Assembly (NCBI RefSeq): GCF_009738185.1
Contig: NZ_CP046509.1
Coordinates: 1,305,501 to 1,369,500, forward strand
Source: Erwinia sorbitola
GTDB taxonomy: Bacteria > Pseudomonadota > Gammaproteobacteria > Enterobacterales > Enterobacteriaceae
Direction: 5' to 3'
Length of the DNA stretch: 64,000 bases
Under the pieces are notes generated by a model. The model was given only the letters and a program-made list of their open reading frames with translations, was not told the origin of the DNA and made no database searches. The translations under genes and the position numbers were made by a program. Each line of letters opens with the position of its first letter. Position 1 is the stretch's first letter. Positions 23,782 through 32,518 of this stretch are shown here, piece by piece.

Positions 23782-24525
23782 ATGTGGAAGTGGATACACC
23801 AACTGGGCAAGCCTGAACGCCTGTACCAGTTATGCGGGCGTTTTGTGCCGTGGTTTGCTATTTCAGGGATAGCAACGCTGCTGCTGGGCTGGGCCTGGGG
23901 CTTCGGTTTTGCCCCGCCAGCATCTGAGCAGGGCGACGGTTTCCGCATCATCTATATCCATGTACCGATGGCCATGTGGTCGATGGGTATCTATGCGGCA
24001 ATGGCAATGTCTGCGTTTATCGGGCTGGTCTGGCAGTGGAAAACCGCCGATCTCGCCATGATGGCGATGGCCCCGGTTGGCGCGGTATTCACTTTTATTA
24101 CCCTGGTCACCGGTTCTGCCTGGGGCCGGCCGATGTGGGGCACCTGGTGGACGTGGGATGCACGTCTGACCTCGGAACTGGTGCTGCTATTCCTTTATAT
24201 GGGCGTTATCGCGCTCTATCACGCCTATGACGATCGCCGGATGGCCGGGCGCGCGGCGGGGATTGTCACCCTCGTTGGCGTAATTAATCTGCCGATTATT
24301 CATTATTCCGTTAAGTGGTGGAACACCCTGCATCAGGGCTCTTCCGGCGTGCTATTACAGGCAGTTGATCCCACAATGCGTACGCCGCTGTTATGGTCGG
24401 TGCTGGGAGTCTGGCTGCTGTTTATCACCCTGACGCTGATGCGCCTGCGGAACCTGCTGCTCTTTACCGAACGCCATCGTCCCTGGGTAGCTGAAGTCGC
24501 GGCAAAAGGAGGGCATCGCCCATGA
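23782..24525 (+). CDS. ccmC: haem-handling protein CcmC
   Basis: A 247-residue, six-helix protein with the tryptophan-rich WWD motif WGTWWTWDARLTSEL (about 118-132) and flanking His residues (IYIHVPMAMW, PIIHYSVKWWNTLHQ) that coordinate haem. It loads haem onto CcmE in the periplasm. The start is the ATG at 23782, giving MWKWIHQLGKPE; the longer open frame overlaps ccmB and is not part of the family. The 3' end overlaps ccmD by four bases (ATGA). Confidence 0.94.
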   Translation: MWKWIHQLGKPERLYQLCGRFVPWFAISGIATLLLGWAWGFGFAPPASEQGDGFRIIYIHVPMAMWSMGIYAAMAMSAFIGLVWQWKTADLAMMAMAPVGAVFTFITLVTGSAWGRPMWGTWWTWDARLTSELVLLFLYMGVIALYHAYDDRRMAGRAAGIVTLVGVINLPIIHYSVKWWNTLHQGSSGVLLQAVDPTMRTPLLWSVLGVWLLFITLTLMRLRNLLLFTERHRPWVAEVAAKGGHRP

Positions 24526-24752
24526 CTCCGGCATTCTCTTCCTGGCAGGAATTCTTTGCGATGGGCCGCTACGGCTTCTATGTCTGGCTGGCGGTAACCT
24601 GCACCCTGATCCCTTTGTGTGCGCTGCTGTTGCACACGTTATTACAGCGCCGTCGTCTGCTGGCTGAAATTCGCCAGCGCCAGGCGCGAGAGCTGCGTAT
24701 TCGTGCAGCAAAAGTAAAAAAAACCGCCCAGGCGGCAGGAGAACTACCGTGA
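24522..24752 (+). CDS. ccmD: CcmD, small haem-export accessory
   Basis: A 76-residue membrane protein with the typical FAMGRYGFYVWLA start, one helix, and a long basic cytoplasmic tail (RRRLLAEIRQRQARELRIR). It holds the CcmABC-CcmE complex together and is needed for release of holo-CcmE. It overlaps ccmC and ccmE by four bases each. Confidence 0.92.
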   Translation: MTPAFSSWQEFFAMGRYGFYVWLAVTCTLIPLCALLLHTLLQRRRLLAEIRQRQARELRIRAAKVKKTAQAAGELP

Positions 24753-25228
24753 ATCCCCGTCGTAAAAATCGCCTGATTCTGGTGCTGGTGGTGCTGGTCG
24801 GATTGGGCCTGGCAACGGCGCTGGTGATGTATGCCCTGCGCTCAAATATTGACCTGTTTTACACCCCCGGAGAAGTGATCAATGGCAAAGGTCAGCAGCA
24901 TGTTAAGCCTGAGCCAGGCCAGCGCCTGCGCGTCGGCGGTATGGTGATGCCGGGTAGCGTCAAGCGCGACCCTGATACCCTGCAAGTGTCGTTCAAACTC
25001 TATGATGCGGTTGGCGTGATTAGCGTCAGCTATGAAGGCATCCTGCCGGATCTGTTCCGCGAGGGCCAGGGCGTGGTAGCCCAGGGAGTATTGCAGGATG
25101 GCAGCCATGTGATCGCCAAAGAGGTGCTGGCTAAACACGATGAAAAGTATACCCCGCCAGAAATTGAAGATGCGATGAAGCAAAACCACCGCTCTCCGGC
25201 CGCAACCGCAGCGGGAGGCCAGCCATGA
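24749..25228 (+). CDS. ccmE: haem chaperone CcmE
   Basis: A 159-residue membrane-anchored OB-fold haem chaperone. One N-terminal helix follows the RRKNR basic start, and the haem-binding His is His130 in LAKHDEKYTPPE, the same number as in E. coli. It carries haem covalently from CcmC to CcmF/H. The C-terminus after the motif is flexible. Confidence 0.95.
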   Translation: MNPRRKNRLILVLVVLVGLGLATALVMYALRSNIDLFYTPGEVINGKGQQHVKPEPGQRLRVGGMVMPGSVKRDPDTLQVSFKLYDAVGVISVSYEGILPDLFREGQGVVAQGVLQDGSHVIAKEVLAKHDEKYTPPEIEDAMKQNHRSPAATAAGGQP

Positions 25229-27180
25229 TGCCTGAAATCGGCAGTTTCCTGCTCTGTCTGGCACTGGCGCTCTCTCTGTTATTGAGTGTTTATCCGCTGT
25301 GGGGGGCTGCGCGCCAGGACAGCCGTCTGATGGCGCTGGCACGGCCGCTGACTTACGGGCTGTTTGCCTGTATTGCTGCGGCATTTCTGATTCTCGTCCA
25401 TGCTTTTATTATTAATGACTTCAGCGTTGCCTATGTGGCGACCAACTCCAACACCCTGCTGCCGGTTTACTACCGCATTGCCGCCACCTGGGGGGCGCAT
25501 GAAGGCTCACTGCTGCTGTGGGTGCTGTTACTTAGCGGCTGGACGCTTGCGGTAGCGCTGCTCAGTCGCGCCATGCCTGCGGATGCCATTGCCCGGGTAC
25601 TGGCGGTAATGGGGATGATTAATCTTGGCTTCCTGCTGTTTATAACCCTGACTTCAAACCCGTTTGTGCGTACGCTGCCCGACTTTCCGATTGAAGGTAA
25701 CGATCTCAACCCGATGTTGCAGGATATCGGGCTGATCTTCCATCCGCCGCTGCTCTATATGGGCTACGTCGGTTTCTCCGTGGCTTTCGCCTTTGCCATT
25801 GCCTCGCTGATGGCCGGACGGCTGGATACTGCCTGGGCGCGCTGGTCACGTCCGTGGACGACGGCTGCCTGGGTGTTTCTGACCATCGGCATTGTGCTCG
25901 GGTCGGCCTGGGCCTATTACGAACTGGGCTGGGGCGGCTGGTGGTTCTGGGATCCGGTAGAGAATGCCTCATTTATGCCGTGGCTGGCGGGTACCGCACT
26001 GATTCACTCGCTGGCGGTAACGGAAAAACGCGGTACTTTTAAGGCCTGGACAGTACTGCTGGCGATCGCTGCCTTCTCCCTCAGCCTGCTGGGCACTTTC
26101 CTGGTGCGCTCCGGTGTGCTGGTGTCGGTACACTCATTTGCTTCCGACCCGGCGCGCGGCATGTTTATCCTCGCCTTCCTGATTATTGTAATAGGCGGCT
26201 CGCTGCTGCTGTACGCCATTAAAGGCGGCAAGGTGCGCAGCCGGGTGCAAAATGAAGCCTGGTCGCGTGAATCTTTCCTGCTCGGCAACAACGTGCTGCT
26301 GATTGCCGCCATGCTGGTGGTACTGCTGGGTACCCTGCTGCCGCTGGTGCATAAGCAGCTGGGGCTTGGCACCATCTCCATTGGTGAGCCTTTCTTTAAT
26401 ACGCTGTTTACCTGGCTGATGGCACCGCTAGCACTGCTGATGGGGATTGGCCCGCTGGTGCGCTGGCGACGCGATGAACCGCAAAAACTTTGGAAGCGAC
26501 TGGGGCTGGCGCTGGTGGTGACCCTGCTGCTGTCGATTACTCTGCCGTGGCTGATACAGGATCGCATTGAGGCGATGACGGTAGTGGGCCTGCTGATGGC
26601 GGTCTGGGTGATTATCCTCACCCTGATGGAGCTGCATGAACGTGCCACCCATCGCCACCGTTTCTTTAGCGGGCTGCGCCATCTGTCCCGCAGCCACTGG
26701 GGCATGGTGCTTGGCCATCTTGGCGTGGCGGTAACGGTGATCGGTATCGCCTTTAGTCAGAATTACAGCGTGGAGCGCGACGTGCGGATGAAAGAAGGGG
26801 ATAGCGTGAAGGTTTACAGCTATCAGTTCACTCTGCGCGGCGTGCAGCCTTTGACAGGACCAAACTACTCCGGCAGCGTCGGTGTGATTGATGTCAGCCG
26901 TAACGGCAGCCATGAAGCCACTCTGTCAGCGGAAAAACGCTTCTACAGCGCGACGCGTAGCATGATGACCGAGGCGGCAATTGACGGCGGCTTCACGCGC
27001 GATCTCTACGCGGCATTGGGTGAAGAGCTGGCTGGCGACTCCTGGGCCGTGCGTCTCTATTACAAACCTTTTGTCCGCTGGATCTGGTTCGGCGGCGTAT
27101 TTATGGCGCTCGGCGGGGTGCTGTGCCTGCTTGATCCGCGTTACCGTTCGCGCCGCAAAGCGCAAAAGGAGCTGGCATGA
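25225..27180 (+). CDS. ccmF: haem lyase subunit CcmF
   Basis: A 651-residue protein with about 15 helices. The WWD motif WGGWWFWDPVENASFMPW is at about 236-253, with conserved His residues nearby (HPPLLYMGYVG and ALIHSLAVTEK). With CcmG, CcmH and CcmI it attaches haem to apocytochrome CXXCH motifs. It overlaps ccmE and ccmG by four bases at each end. Confidence 0.95.
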   Translation: MMPEIGSFLLCLALALSLLLSVYPLWGAARQDSRLMALARPLTYGLFACIAAAFLILVHAFIINDFSVAYVATNSNTLLPVYYRIAATWGAHEGSLLLWVLLLSGWTLAVALLSRAMPADAIARVLAVMGMINLGFLLFITLTSNPFVRTLPDFPIEGNDLNPMLQDIGLIFHPPLLYMGYVGFSVAFAFAIASLMAGRLDTAWARWSRPWTTAAWVFLTIGIVLGSAWAYYELGWGGWWFWDPVENASFMPWLAGTALIHSLAVTEKRGTFKAWTVLLAIAAFSLSLLGTFLVRSGVLVSVHSFASDPARGMFILAFLIIVIGGSLLLYAIKGGKVRSRVQNEAWSRESFLLGNNVLLIAAMLVVLLGTLLPLVHKQLGLGTISIGEPFFNTLFTWLMAPLALLMGIGPLVRWRRDEPQKLWKRLGLALVVTLLLSITLPWLIQDRIEAMTVVGLLMAVWVIILTLMELHERATHRHRFFSGLRHLSRSHWGMVLGHLGVAVTVIGIAFSQNYSVERDVRMKEGDSVKVYSYQFTLRGVQPLTGPNYSGSVGVIDVSRNGSHEATLSAEKRFYSATRSMMTEAAIDGGFTRDLYAALGEELAGDSWAVRLYYKPFVRWIWFGGVFMALGGVLCLLDPRYRSRRKAQKELA

Positions 27181-27734
27181 ACAAAAAAATTCTCTATATC
27201 CCCCTGGTGCTGTTCCTGCTGCTGGCGGCGGCGCTGCTGTGGCAGTTAAGTCGCAATGCCAGCGGTGATGACCCGACGCGGCTGGAGTCGGCGCTGGTCG
27301 GTAAACCGGTGCCGGTATTTAAGCTTGAGTCGCTGGATCACCCGGGTAAAACCTTCGATCAGTCGGTGCTGAATGATGGCAAACCTATCCTGCTCAACGT
27401 CTGGGCTACCTGGTGTCCGACCTGTCGCGCGGAGCATCAGTATCTCAATACGCTGGCCGCTAAAGGTGTGCGCGTGGTGGGGCTGAACTACAAAGACGAT
27501 CGTCAGAAGGCCATCGCCTGGCTTAACACCCTCGGCAATCCATATGCCCTGAGCCTGTATGATGGTGACGGAATGCTCGGGCTGGATCTGGGCGTCTATG
27601 GCGCACCGGAAACCTTTCTTATCGACGGGCACGGCATTATCCGCTATCGCCACGCCGGAGATATGAATGAGCGCGTCTGGAATGAGGAAGTGAAACCTCT
27701 CTGGGAGCAATACAGCAAGGAGGCGGGACGATGA
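27177..27734 (+). CDS. ccmG: thiol-disulphide oxidoreductase CcmG (DsbE)
   Basis: A 185-residue membrane-tethered thioredoxin-fold protein with active site WATWCPTCRAEH (about 75-86), GLNYKDDRQKA and the cis-Pro region GVYGAPETFLID. It keeps apocytochrome cysteines reduced. One N-terminal helix anchors it to the periplasmic side. It overlaps ccmF and ccmH by four bases. Confidence 0.95.
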   Translation: MNKKILYIPLVLFLLLAAALLWQLSRNASGDDPTRLESALVGKPVPVFKLESLDHPGKTFDQSVLNDGKPILLNVWATWCPTCRAEHQYLNTLAAKGVRVVGLNYKDDRQKAIAWLNTLGNPYALSLYDGDGMLGLDLGVYGAPETFLIDGHGIIRYRHAGDMNERVWNEEVKPLWEQYSKEAGR

Positions 27735-28192
27735 AAGCCTGTCTGATACTGCTGGCGCTGGTGCTGTTCAGCACAGGCGTACGGGCGGACAATATTGATA
27801 CTTACTCTTTTGCAACGGTGGAGCAGGAGCAGCAGTATCGCCAGCTCACCGCATCTTTGCGCTGTCCGAAATGCCAGAACAACAGTATCGCCGATTCGAA
27901 TGCGATGATCGCCGGTGATATGCGGCTGAAAGTCTACCAGCTGTTACAGGCAGGGCAGACGCCGGAGCAGGTCAAAGCCTGGATGGTGGCGCGCTACGGC
28001 AACTTTGTCTCCTACCAGCCGCCGGTAACGCCATCGACGCTGATTCTCTGGGCTGGCCCGGCGCTGTTTGTCATTATGGGAGCACTGGTGATTATCCTGC
28101 GCAGCCGTAAGCGCGCCGTGCACGTTAAGCTGGATGAAGAGCAACAGCAGCGGCTCGATGCGTTGTTAAAACAAGATGAGAAGCAGCCATGA
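27731..28192 (+). CDS. ccmH: CcmH (short form)
   Basis: A 153-residue protein with a cleavable signal (ending GVRADNI), the redox motif LRCPKCQNNSIADSNA near residue 42 and one C-terminal membrane helix. In E. coli CcmH is a fusion that also carries the TPR part; here the TPR part is the next gene, the ancestral two-gene arrangement. It overlaps ccmG and ccmI by four bases. Confidence 0.93.
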   Translation: MKACLILLALVLFSTGVRADNIDTYSFATVEQEQQYRQLTASLRCPKCQNNSIADSNAMIAGDMRLKVYQLLQAGQTPEQVKAWMVARYGNFVSYQPPVTPSTLILWAGPALFVIMGALVIILRSRKRAVHVKLDEEQQQRLDALLKQDEKQP

Positions 28193-29394
28193 TCGCACTT
28201 TTGGTAACAATCCTGCTGCTGCTGTTGGCTGCATGTGCGCTGTTTTTACTGGCGGGGCGTCGGGGCGATGGCGACAGCACTGCCGATCGCGACCAGCTTA
28301 ATCAGGCCTTTTATCATCAGCGTATGCGTGAGCTGGAGGAGGATGAAGGTCAGGGCGTGGTGGCAGAGCGTACTGAGATGGTGCGTGAGCTACAGGAGAC
28401 GCTGCTGCTGGATATTCCAGAGGCACCGTCACCGGTTACGCGGCAGGTCAGTCGCTGGGTGCTACTGCCCGGCGTAGTGATTTTGCTGTTGGTAAGCCTT
28501 GGTCTCTATTCACAAACAGGCGGGCTGCAACAGGTTCTGGGCTGGCAGCAGGTGAAAAATGAGTTACCGGCATTGCGCGCCCAGGTGATGGATCCGCAGG
28601 CACGTCCGCTCAGTATGGAGCAGCTGGCGCGTCTGGCACTGGGGATCCGCAGTGAGCTGCAAACTGCGCCGGATAACCTTGAAAACTGGAAAATGCTTGG
28701 CCGTCTCGGCATGGTGCTCAACAATCCCGACATGGCCAGCCAGGCATTTCGCCATGCGTTGCAGCTGGCACCCGGTGATTTTGATGCACGCCTGAGCTAT
28801 GCAGAAGTGCAGAGCCGTTCGAATGACCCGCAGGATAATCGCGAGGCATTGATGATGCTGGAAGCAATGGCCGCCCGGAACCCGGAGAATATACAGGTAC
28901 TGGGGCTGCTGGCTTTTAACGCGTATAATCAGCAAAATTACGCGCAGGCCACTGCCACTTGGCAAAAGATGCTATCGCTATTACCGGCGAGCGACCCGCG
29001 GGTTGTGATGATCCAGCGCAGTATTCAGCAGGCTGACAGCGCTTCCGGCAAAGAAAAGAGCCATCTTGCGTTAACGGTAAGTCTGTCGCCTGAGGTAGAA
29101 AAAATGTTACCTGTGAACGGAGTGTTGTATATTTCTGTCACTGACGGTATTTCTCAGGTTCCCGTAGCCGTGAAAAAGATACCGTTGAGTCATTTTCCTT
29201 TATCGCTCACGCTTGATGACAGCAATGCCATGATGCCGGATCGATTGTTATCCTCTCAGCATCAGGTACAGGTTCGCGTGAGAATATCGCGCGACGGTAG
29301 CGTGACTCGTTCACCCGGCGACTGGTACGGGATGAGTGAGATAACGCCATTTGCCGGTCAGCAGCAGCTAGCCGTGGAAATTAACCGGCAGTAA
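28189..29394 (+). CDS. ccmI: CcmI, TPR apocytochrome chaperone
   Basis: A 401-residue protein with two N-terminal membrane helices (about 2-22 and 86-105), a leucine-zipper-like cytoplasmic loop (QAFYHQRMRELEEDEGQG), and a periplasmic region with TPR repeats (NLENWKMLGRLGMVLNNPDMA, FRHALQLAPGDFDA). The C-terminal domain (LALTVSLSPEVEKML) matches the end of E. coli CcmH. It binds apocytochrome c. It ends the ccm operon; mlaA follows after 36 bases. Confidence 0.92.
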   Translation: MIALLVTILLLLLAACALFLLAGRRGDGDSTADRDQLNQAFYHQRMRELEEDEGQGVVAERTEMVRELQETLLLDIPEAPSPVTRQVSRWVLLPGVVILLLVSLGLYSQTGGLQQVLGWQQVKNELPALRAQVMDPQARPLSMEQLARLALGIRSELQTAPDNLENWKMLGRLGMVLNNPDMASQAFRHALQLAPGDFDARLSYAEVQSRSNDPQDNREALMMLEAMAARNPENIQVLGLLAFNAYNQQNYAQATATWQKMLSLLPASDPRVVMIQRSIQQADSASGKEKSHLALTVSLSPEVEKMLPVNGVLYISVTDGISQVPVAVKKIPLSHFPLSLTLDDSNAMMPDRLLSSQHQVQVRVRISRDGSVTRSPGDWYGMSEITPFAGQQQLAVEINRQ

Positions 29395-29430
29395 GGGGCG
29401 ATAATTTATAAACAGTACAGGGAGAAAACT

Positions 29431-30192
29431 ATGAACTATCGCCTGACGGGCTTAGTGCTGGCAAGCGTACTGATGGTGGGATGCGCAAGCTCTGAGACGG
29501 CGAATGAGCCGCAGGGTCATGCCGATCCTCTGGAAGGCTTCAACCGTTCGATGTTCAACTTTAACTACAATGTGCTGGATCCGTATGTCCTGCGTCCTGT
29601 TGCGGTGGCCTGGCGTGATTATGTGCCGCAGCCCGCGCGTAACGGAGTGGGCAACTTCCTCGGTAACCTGAACGAACCGGCCTCAATGGTGAACTACTTT
29701 ATTGAAGGTAATCCCTATAAGGCGATGGTGCATTTTAACCGTTTCTTCCTGAATACCCTGCTGGGGATGGGCGGCCTGATTGACGTGGCGTCAATGGCGA
29801 ACCCGAAACTGGCAAAAGAAGAGAACCGCGCCTTCGGCAGTACCCTGGGCCATTACGGTGTGGGTTACGGTACCTATGTGGAAGTGCCGGGCTACGGCGG
29901 TTTTACCCCGCGTGAAGATATTGGCGGGCTGGTGGATGATGTCTATCCGCCGCTGCTCTGGCTGACCTGGTGGATGTCTGCGGGTAAATGGGTGCTTGAA
30001 GGGATTGAAACCCGTGCGCAGCTGCTGGATTCGGACTCCATCCTGAAGGATTCCAACGATCCTTATGCATTTGTACGCGCGGCTTATTTCCAGCATCATG
30101 ATTTCCTTGCCAGTGACGGAAAATTAACTCCGCAGGAAAATCCAAACGCTGACGCGATTAAAAATGATTTGGGTGATATTGATTCTCAGTAA
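29431..30192 (+). CDS. mlaA: outer-membrane lipoprotein MlaA (VacJ)
   Basis: A 253-residue lipoprotein with lipobox MVGCASS (Cys18) and the MlaA core: DPLEGFNRSMFNFNYNVLD, the NLNEPASMVNYFIEGN block and PGYGGFTPREDIG. It removes mislocalised phospholipid from the outer leaflet together with OmpC/F and passes it to MlaC. GGGAG lies before the ATG. It shares its intergenic terminator with the convergent fadL gene. In E. coli mlaA and yfdC are close; here the ccm operon lies between them. Confidence 0.95.
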   Translation: MNYRLTGLVLASVLMVGCASSETANEPQGHADPLEGFNRSMFNFNYNVLDPYVLRPVAVAWRDYVPQPARNGVGNFLGNLNEPASMVNYFIEGNPYKAMVHFNRFFLNTLLGMGGLIDVASMANPKLAKEENRAFGSTLGHYGVGYGTYVEVPGYGGFTPREDIGGLVDDVYPPLLWLTWWMSAGKWVLEGIETRAQLLDSDSILKDSNDPYAFVRAAYFQHHDFLASDGKLTPQENPNADAIKNDLGDIDSQ

Positions 30193-30249
30193 TTGATACA
30201 GCCAGAGGCGCTGAGTAGAGAGGATAATACCGCTCTCTTTTGGAAATAA

Positions 30250-30276
30250 AAAAACCCCACGATGTGGGGTTTTTTA
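30250..30276. terminator. bidirectional terminator between mlaA and fadL
   Basis: AACCCCAC (30253-30260) pairs with GTGGGGTT (30264-30271), flanked by an A run and a T run. Confidence 0.9.
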
Positions 30277-30297
30277 TATCTGAAATAAGCGTGGCGA

Positions 30298-31632
30298 TCA
30301 GAACTTATAGTTAAAGCTGGCACCGTAAAGCCAGGCTTTACCGCTGGAAGTAAAGGTATAAGGCGTTGCCTGCCCATTTTGCGCGGTGGCAATCGGATCG
30401 GTTCCCTCTTTAACGGTTACTTTCTGGCCGTGCATATATGAGATACCGACATCGACTGACGCATCTTTATTAAAGGCGTAAGAGGTACCGGCACTCAGCC
30501 ACAGGCGATCCTGATCCGGGATAGAGATAGAGCGTTTATCCGATGGAACCGGGCTGTCATCGAAAGCGATACCGGTACGGAATGTCCAGTTTTCATCGTA
30601 GAAGTAGCTGGTTCCCAGTGCGATGCGGTAAGCGTCATGGAAGCTTTCATCTTTGTAGAACAGCTCCTGGCCGTTACTTCCGGTGGCTTTCAGCTCCTGG
30701 AACTGGCTCCAGCTGGTATAGGCCATGCTGTAGTGAACCGCCCACTGAGGTGCCACTTTATGGTAGCCGGAAATTTCCCACATCTCAGGCAGATTCAGTG
30801 TTAATGCGCCTGAAACAGTATTGCCGCCGGTACCGGAAGGCAGGCCAAACTGACCGCCGATTGGGTTATACGCTACGGGAATATCGCTGCTGTAATCCCC
30901 GTCGAAGTCGATTTTAACTTCTGAACGGTAGCTCAGGCCGAAGCGGTTATTCTCATCCACTTCATACAGAACCCCCGCATTCCAGCCGTATCCCCACTCA
31001 TCGCCTTTCAGATGTGCGATTTGGGTATCTGCCGGAGCAGCAGGCAGGCCCGCTGCGGGTAAGAATCCGCCCAGCTCACCGATATTTCGTTCGATTTTCG
31101 CCCGGGCATAAACCGCATCAAAGCCTACGCCTACGCTGAAGTTCTGGTTAATACGATAGGCGGTGCTCAGATTAAGATTCATCGTCATCAGATCGGTTTT
31201 ACCCCCGAACGGGCCGCCGGCATAACCGTCGTTGAACTCCGTCGCCAGACCGTAGTTACTGGTAGCGGAAGCCCCAATCCACCACTGATCGTTAAGCGGC
31301 TGGACGTAATGAATATTTGGCACCCACTGAGTTGGGGCAATATTATCGGCATTCAGACTATTACCTGCGCCTGACTGCCCTTGAATATTTACATCGGGGT
31401 CGATAAATACCGCACCGATGGAGAACATAGGTCGATCCATTAATGCCATGGTAGCCGGATTACGGCTGGCCGATGCGGCGGTATCACCCATCGCACCTTC
31501 GCCTGAATAAGCGCGCCCGAGGCCAATACTGGAAAATTCATTCAGTTGAAAGCCAGCCGATAAAGCATTCGAAGAAACAAGCGCCACTGCTGCTGCGAGT
31601 GCAGACTTAGCGAACAGGTTTTTATGGTTCAT
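30298..31632 (-). CDS. fadL: long-chain fatty acid porin FadL
   Basis: A 444-residue outer-membrane barrel. The signal peptide ends NALSAGF; the mature N-terminal hatch FQLNEFSSIGLGRAYSGEGA with an NPA-type plug is very well conserved, as are WVPNIHYV, NYGLATEFNDGYAGG and the ending KAWLYGASFNYKF. It imports long-chain fatty acids by lateral diffusion. I chose ATG 31632, with GAGG eight bases upstream, over the GTG two codons earlier. Two FadR-like boxes lie 87-130 bases upstream, so repression by FadR is expected. Confidence 0.95.
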   Translation of the reverse strand: MNHKNLFAKSALAAAVALVSSNALSAGFQLNEFSSIGLGRAYSGEGAMGDTAASASRNPATMALMDRPMFSIGAVFIDPDVNIQGQSGAGNSLNADNIAPTQWVPNIHYVQPLNDQWWIGASATSNYGLATEFNDGYAGGPFGGKTDLMTMNLNLSTAYRINQNFSVGVGFDAVYARAKIERNIGELGGFLPAAGLPAAPADTQIAHLKGDEWGYGWNAGVLYEVDENNRFGLSYRSEVKIDFDGDYSSDIPVAYNPIGGQFGLPSGTGGNTVSGALTLNLPEMWEISGYHKVAPQWAVHYSMAYTSWSQFQELKATGSNGQELFYKDESFHDAYRIALGTSYFYDENWTFRTGIAFDDSPVPSDKRSISIPDQDRLWLSAGTSYAFNKDASVDVGISYMHGQKVTVKEGTDPIATAQNGQATPYTFTSSGKAWLYGASFNYKF

Positions 31633-31718
31633 GACCACAACCTCATTATCTGATTTTTATTAAACTCTGTTACTCAACGTAACAAGGGATCGCGGATTCT
31701 AGGGACTGACAGACAACG

Positions 31719-31735
31719 AACAAATCAGACCAGTG
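31719..31735 (-). promoter_or_regulatory. FadR-like operator of fadL, site 2
   Basis: The right half TCAGACCAGT (31725-31734) fits the FadR consensus AACTGGTCNGACCAGTT; overall about 13 of 17 positions agree. In E. coli fadL also has two FadR sites. Confidence 0.55.
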
Positions 31736-31742
31736 GGCCAAG

Positions 31743-31759
31743 TATAGGTCTGACCTGTA
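31743..31759 (-). promoter_or_regulatory. FadR-like operator of fadL, site 1
   Basis: The core AGGTCTGACCT (31746-31756) is a perfect odd-centred palindrome with the FadR signature GGTCNGACC. It is the mirror of the fadI box (AGGTCAGACCT). Confidence 0.7.
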
Positions 31760-32009
31760 CACATGTTGCAATAATGTTTTCCACTTATTTCAAAAATGAT
31801 GCTGGAAAAGCGATCTGGATAACAAAAAACTTACACTTGGATTAACTGCGCCTCAGTGTGACTTGTTTCGGATCAAATAATAGTGTGATTTTCATCACTT
31901 AATGCGTTCATTTTCCCCGATAGCTGGAGCTGAATGAGGGGCGGGCGTAGACTAATATCCATCTAACTTACTTTTGCCGCCCGCACCGTGACGGCAAGCC
32001 GGAGGATCT

Positions 32010-32306
32010 ATGACCGACGCTATTAACCGCTGTAATGCCAGTGAAACTGCCGCGTGCTGCTGTCTCGATGTTGGAACAGTGCTGGATAATACTGACTGCA
32101 CCGCCACCTACAGCCATAAATTTGAGCGACGCGACCAGGCCGAAGCTATGCTGCAAGAGCTGAGTGATAAAGCCCGTGCCGTTGAGTCAGAACCCTGCCT
32201 GATCGAGAGCCGCTTCAGCGAATTGCCGGACGGTGTGCAGCTGGACGTTAACTTCACCTTTAGCTGCCAGGCAGAAACGATGATTTTCCAGCTGGGCCTG
32301 CGCTAA
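32010..32306 (+). CDS. yfcZ: YfcZ/YiiS family protein (DUF406)
   Basis: A 98-residue soluble protein with the family block ETAACCCLDVGTVLDNTDCT, three consecutive cysteines included, then KARAVESEPC and the end FQLGLR, as in E. coli YfcZ. Function unknown; the Cys cluster might bind metal. GGAGG lies upstream of the ATG. It sits between fadL and fadI as in E. coli. Confidence 0.92.
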   Translation: MTDAINRCNASETAACCCLDVGTVLDNTDCTATYSHKFERRDQAEAMLQELSDKARAVESEPCLIESRFSELPDGVQLDVNFTFSCQAETMIFQLGLR

Positions 32307-32312
32307 TCTCCC

Positions 32313-32336
32313 GGTGGAGGGCATCCGCCCTCCGCC
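32313..32336 (+). terminator. stem-loop after yfcZ
   Basis: GGTGGAGGGC (32313-32322) pairs with GCCCTCCGCC (32327-32336) with one G-T pair, six bases after the stop. T-rich sequence appears only further downstream. Confidence 0.55.
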
Positions 32337-32404
32337 AGAATCGTGTCTGTTATCTCATTTCTTCCCTTCTGTCATAGCGCCCGTCATTATTCTGGTTAAC
32401 ACTG

Positions 32405-32421
32405 ATCAGGTCAGACCTCTT
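32405..32421 (+). promoter_or_regulatory. FadR operator of fadIJ
   Basis: ATCAGGTCAGACCTCTT matches the FadR consensus at about 14 of 17 positions around a perfect AGGTC-A-GACCT core, 98 bases before the fadI start. Confidence 0.75.
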
Positions 32422-32518
32422 GGCAATGATGCCGTTTATCTAAGCTATGCTCCCGTTTATGTGCTTGCAGCCAACGCGTCTGCAACACCTCGTCACGGTG
32501 AATAACAAGGTGAGAATA

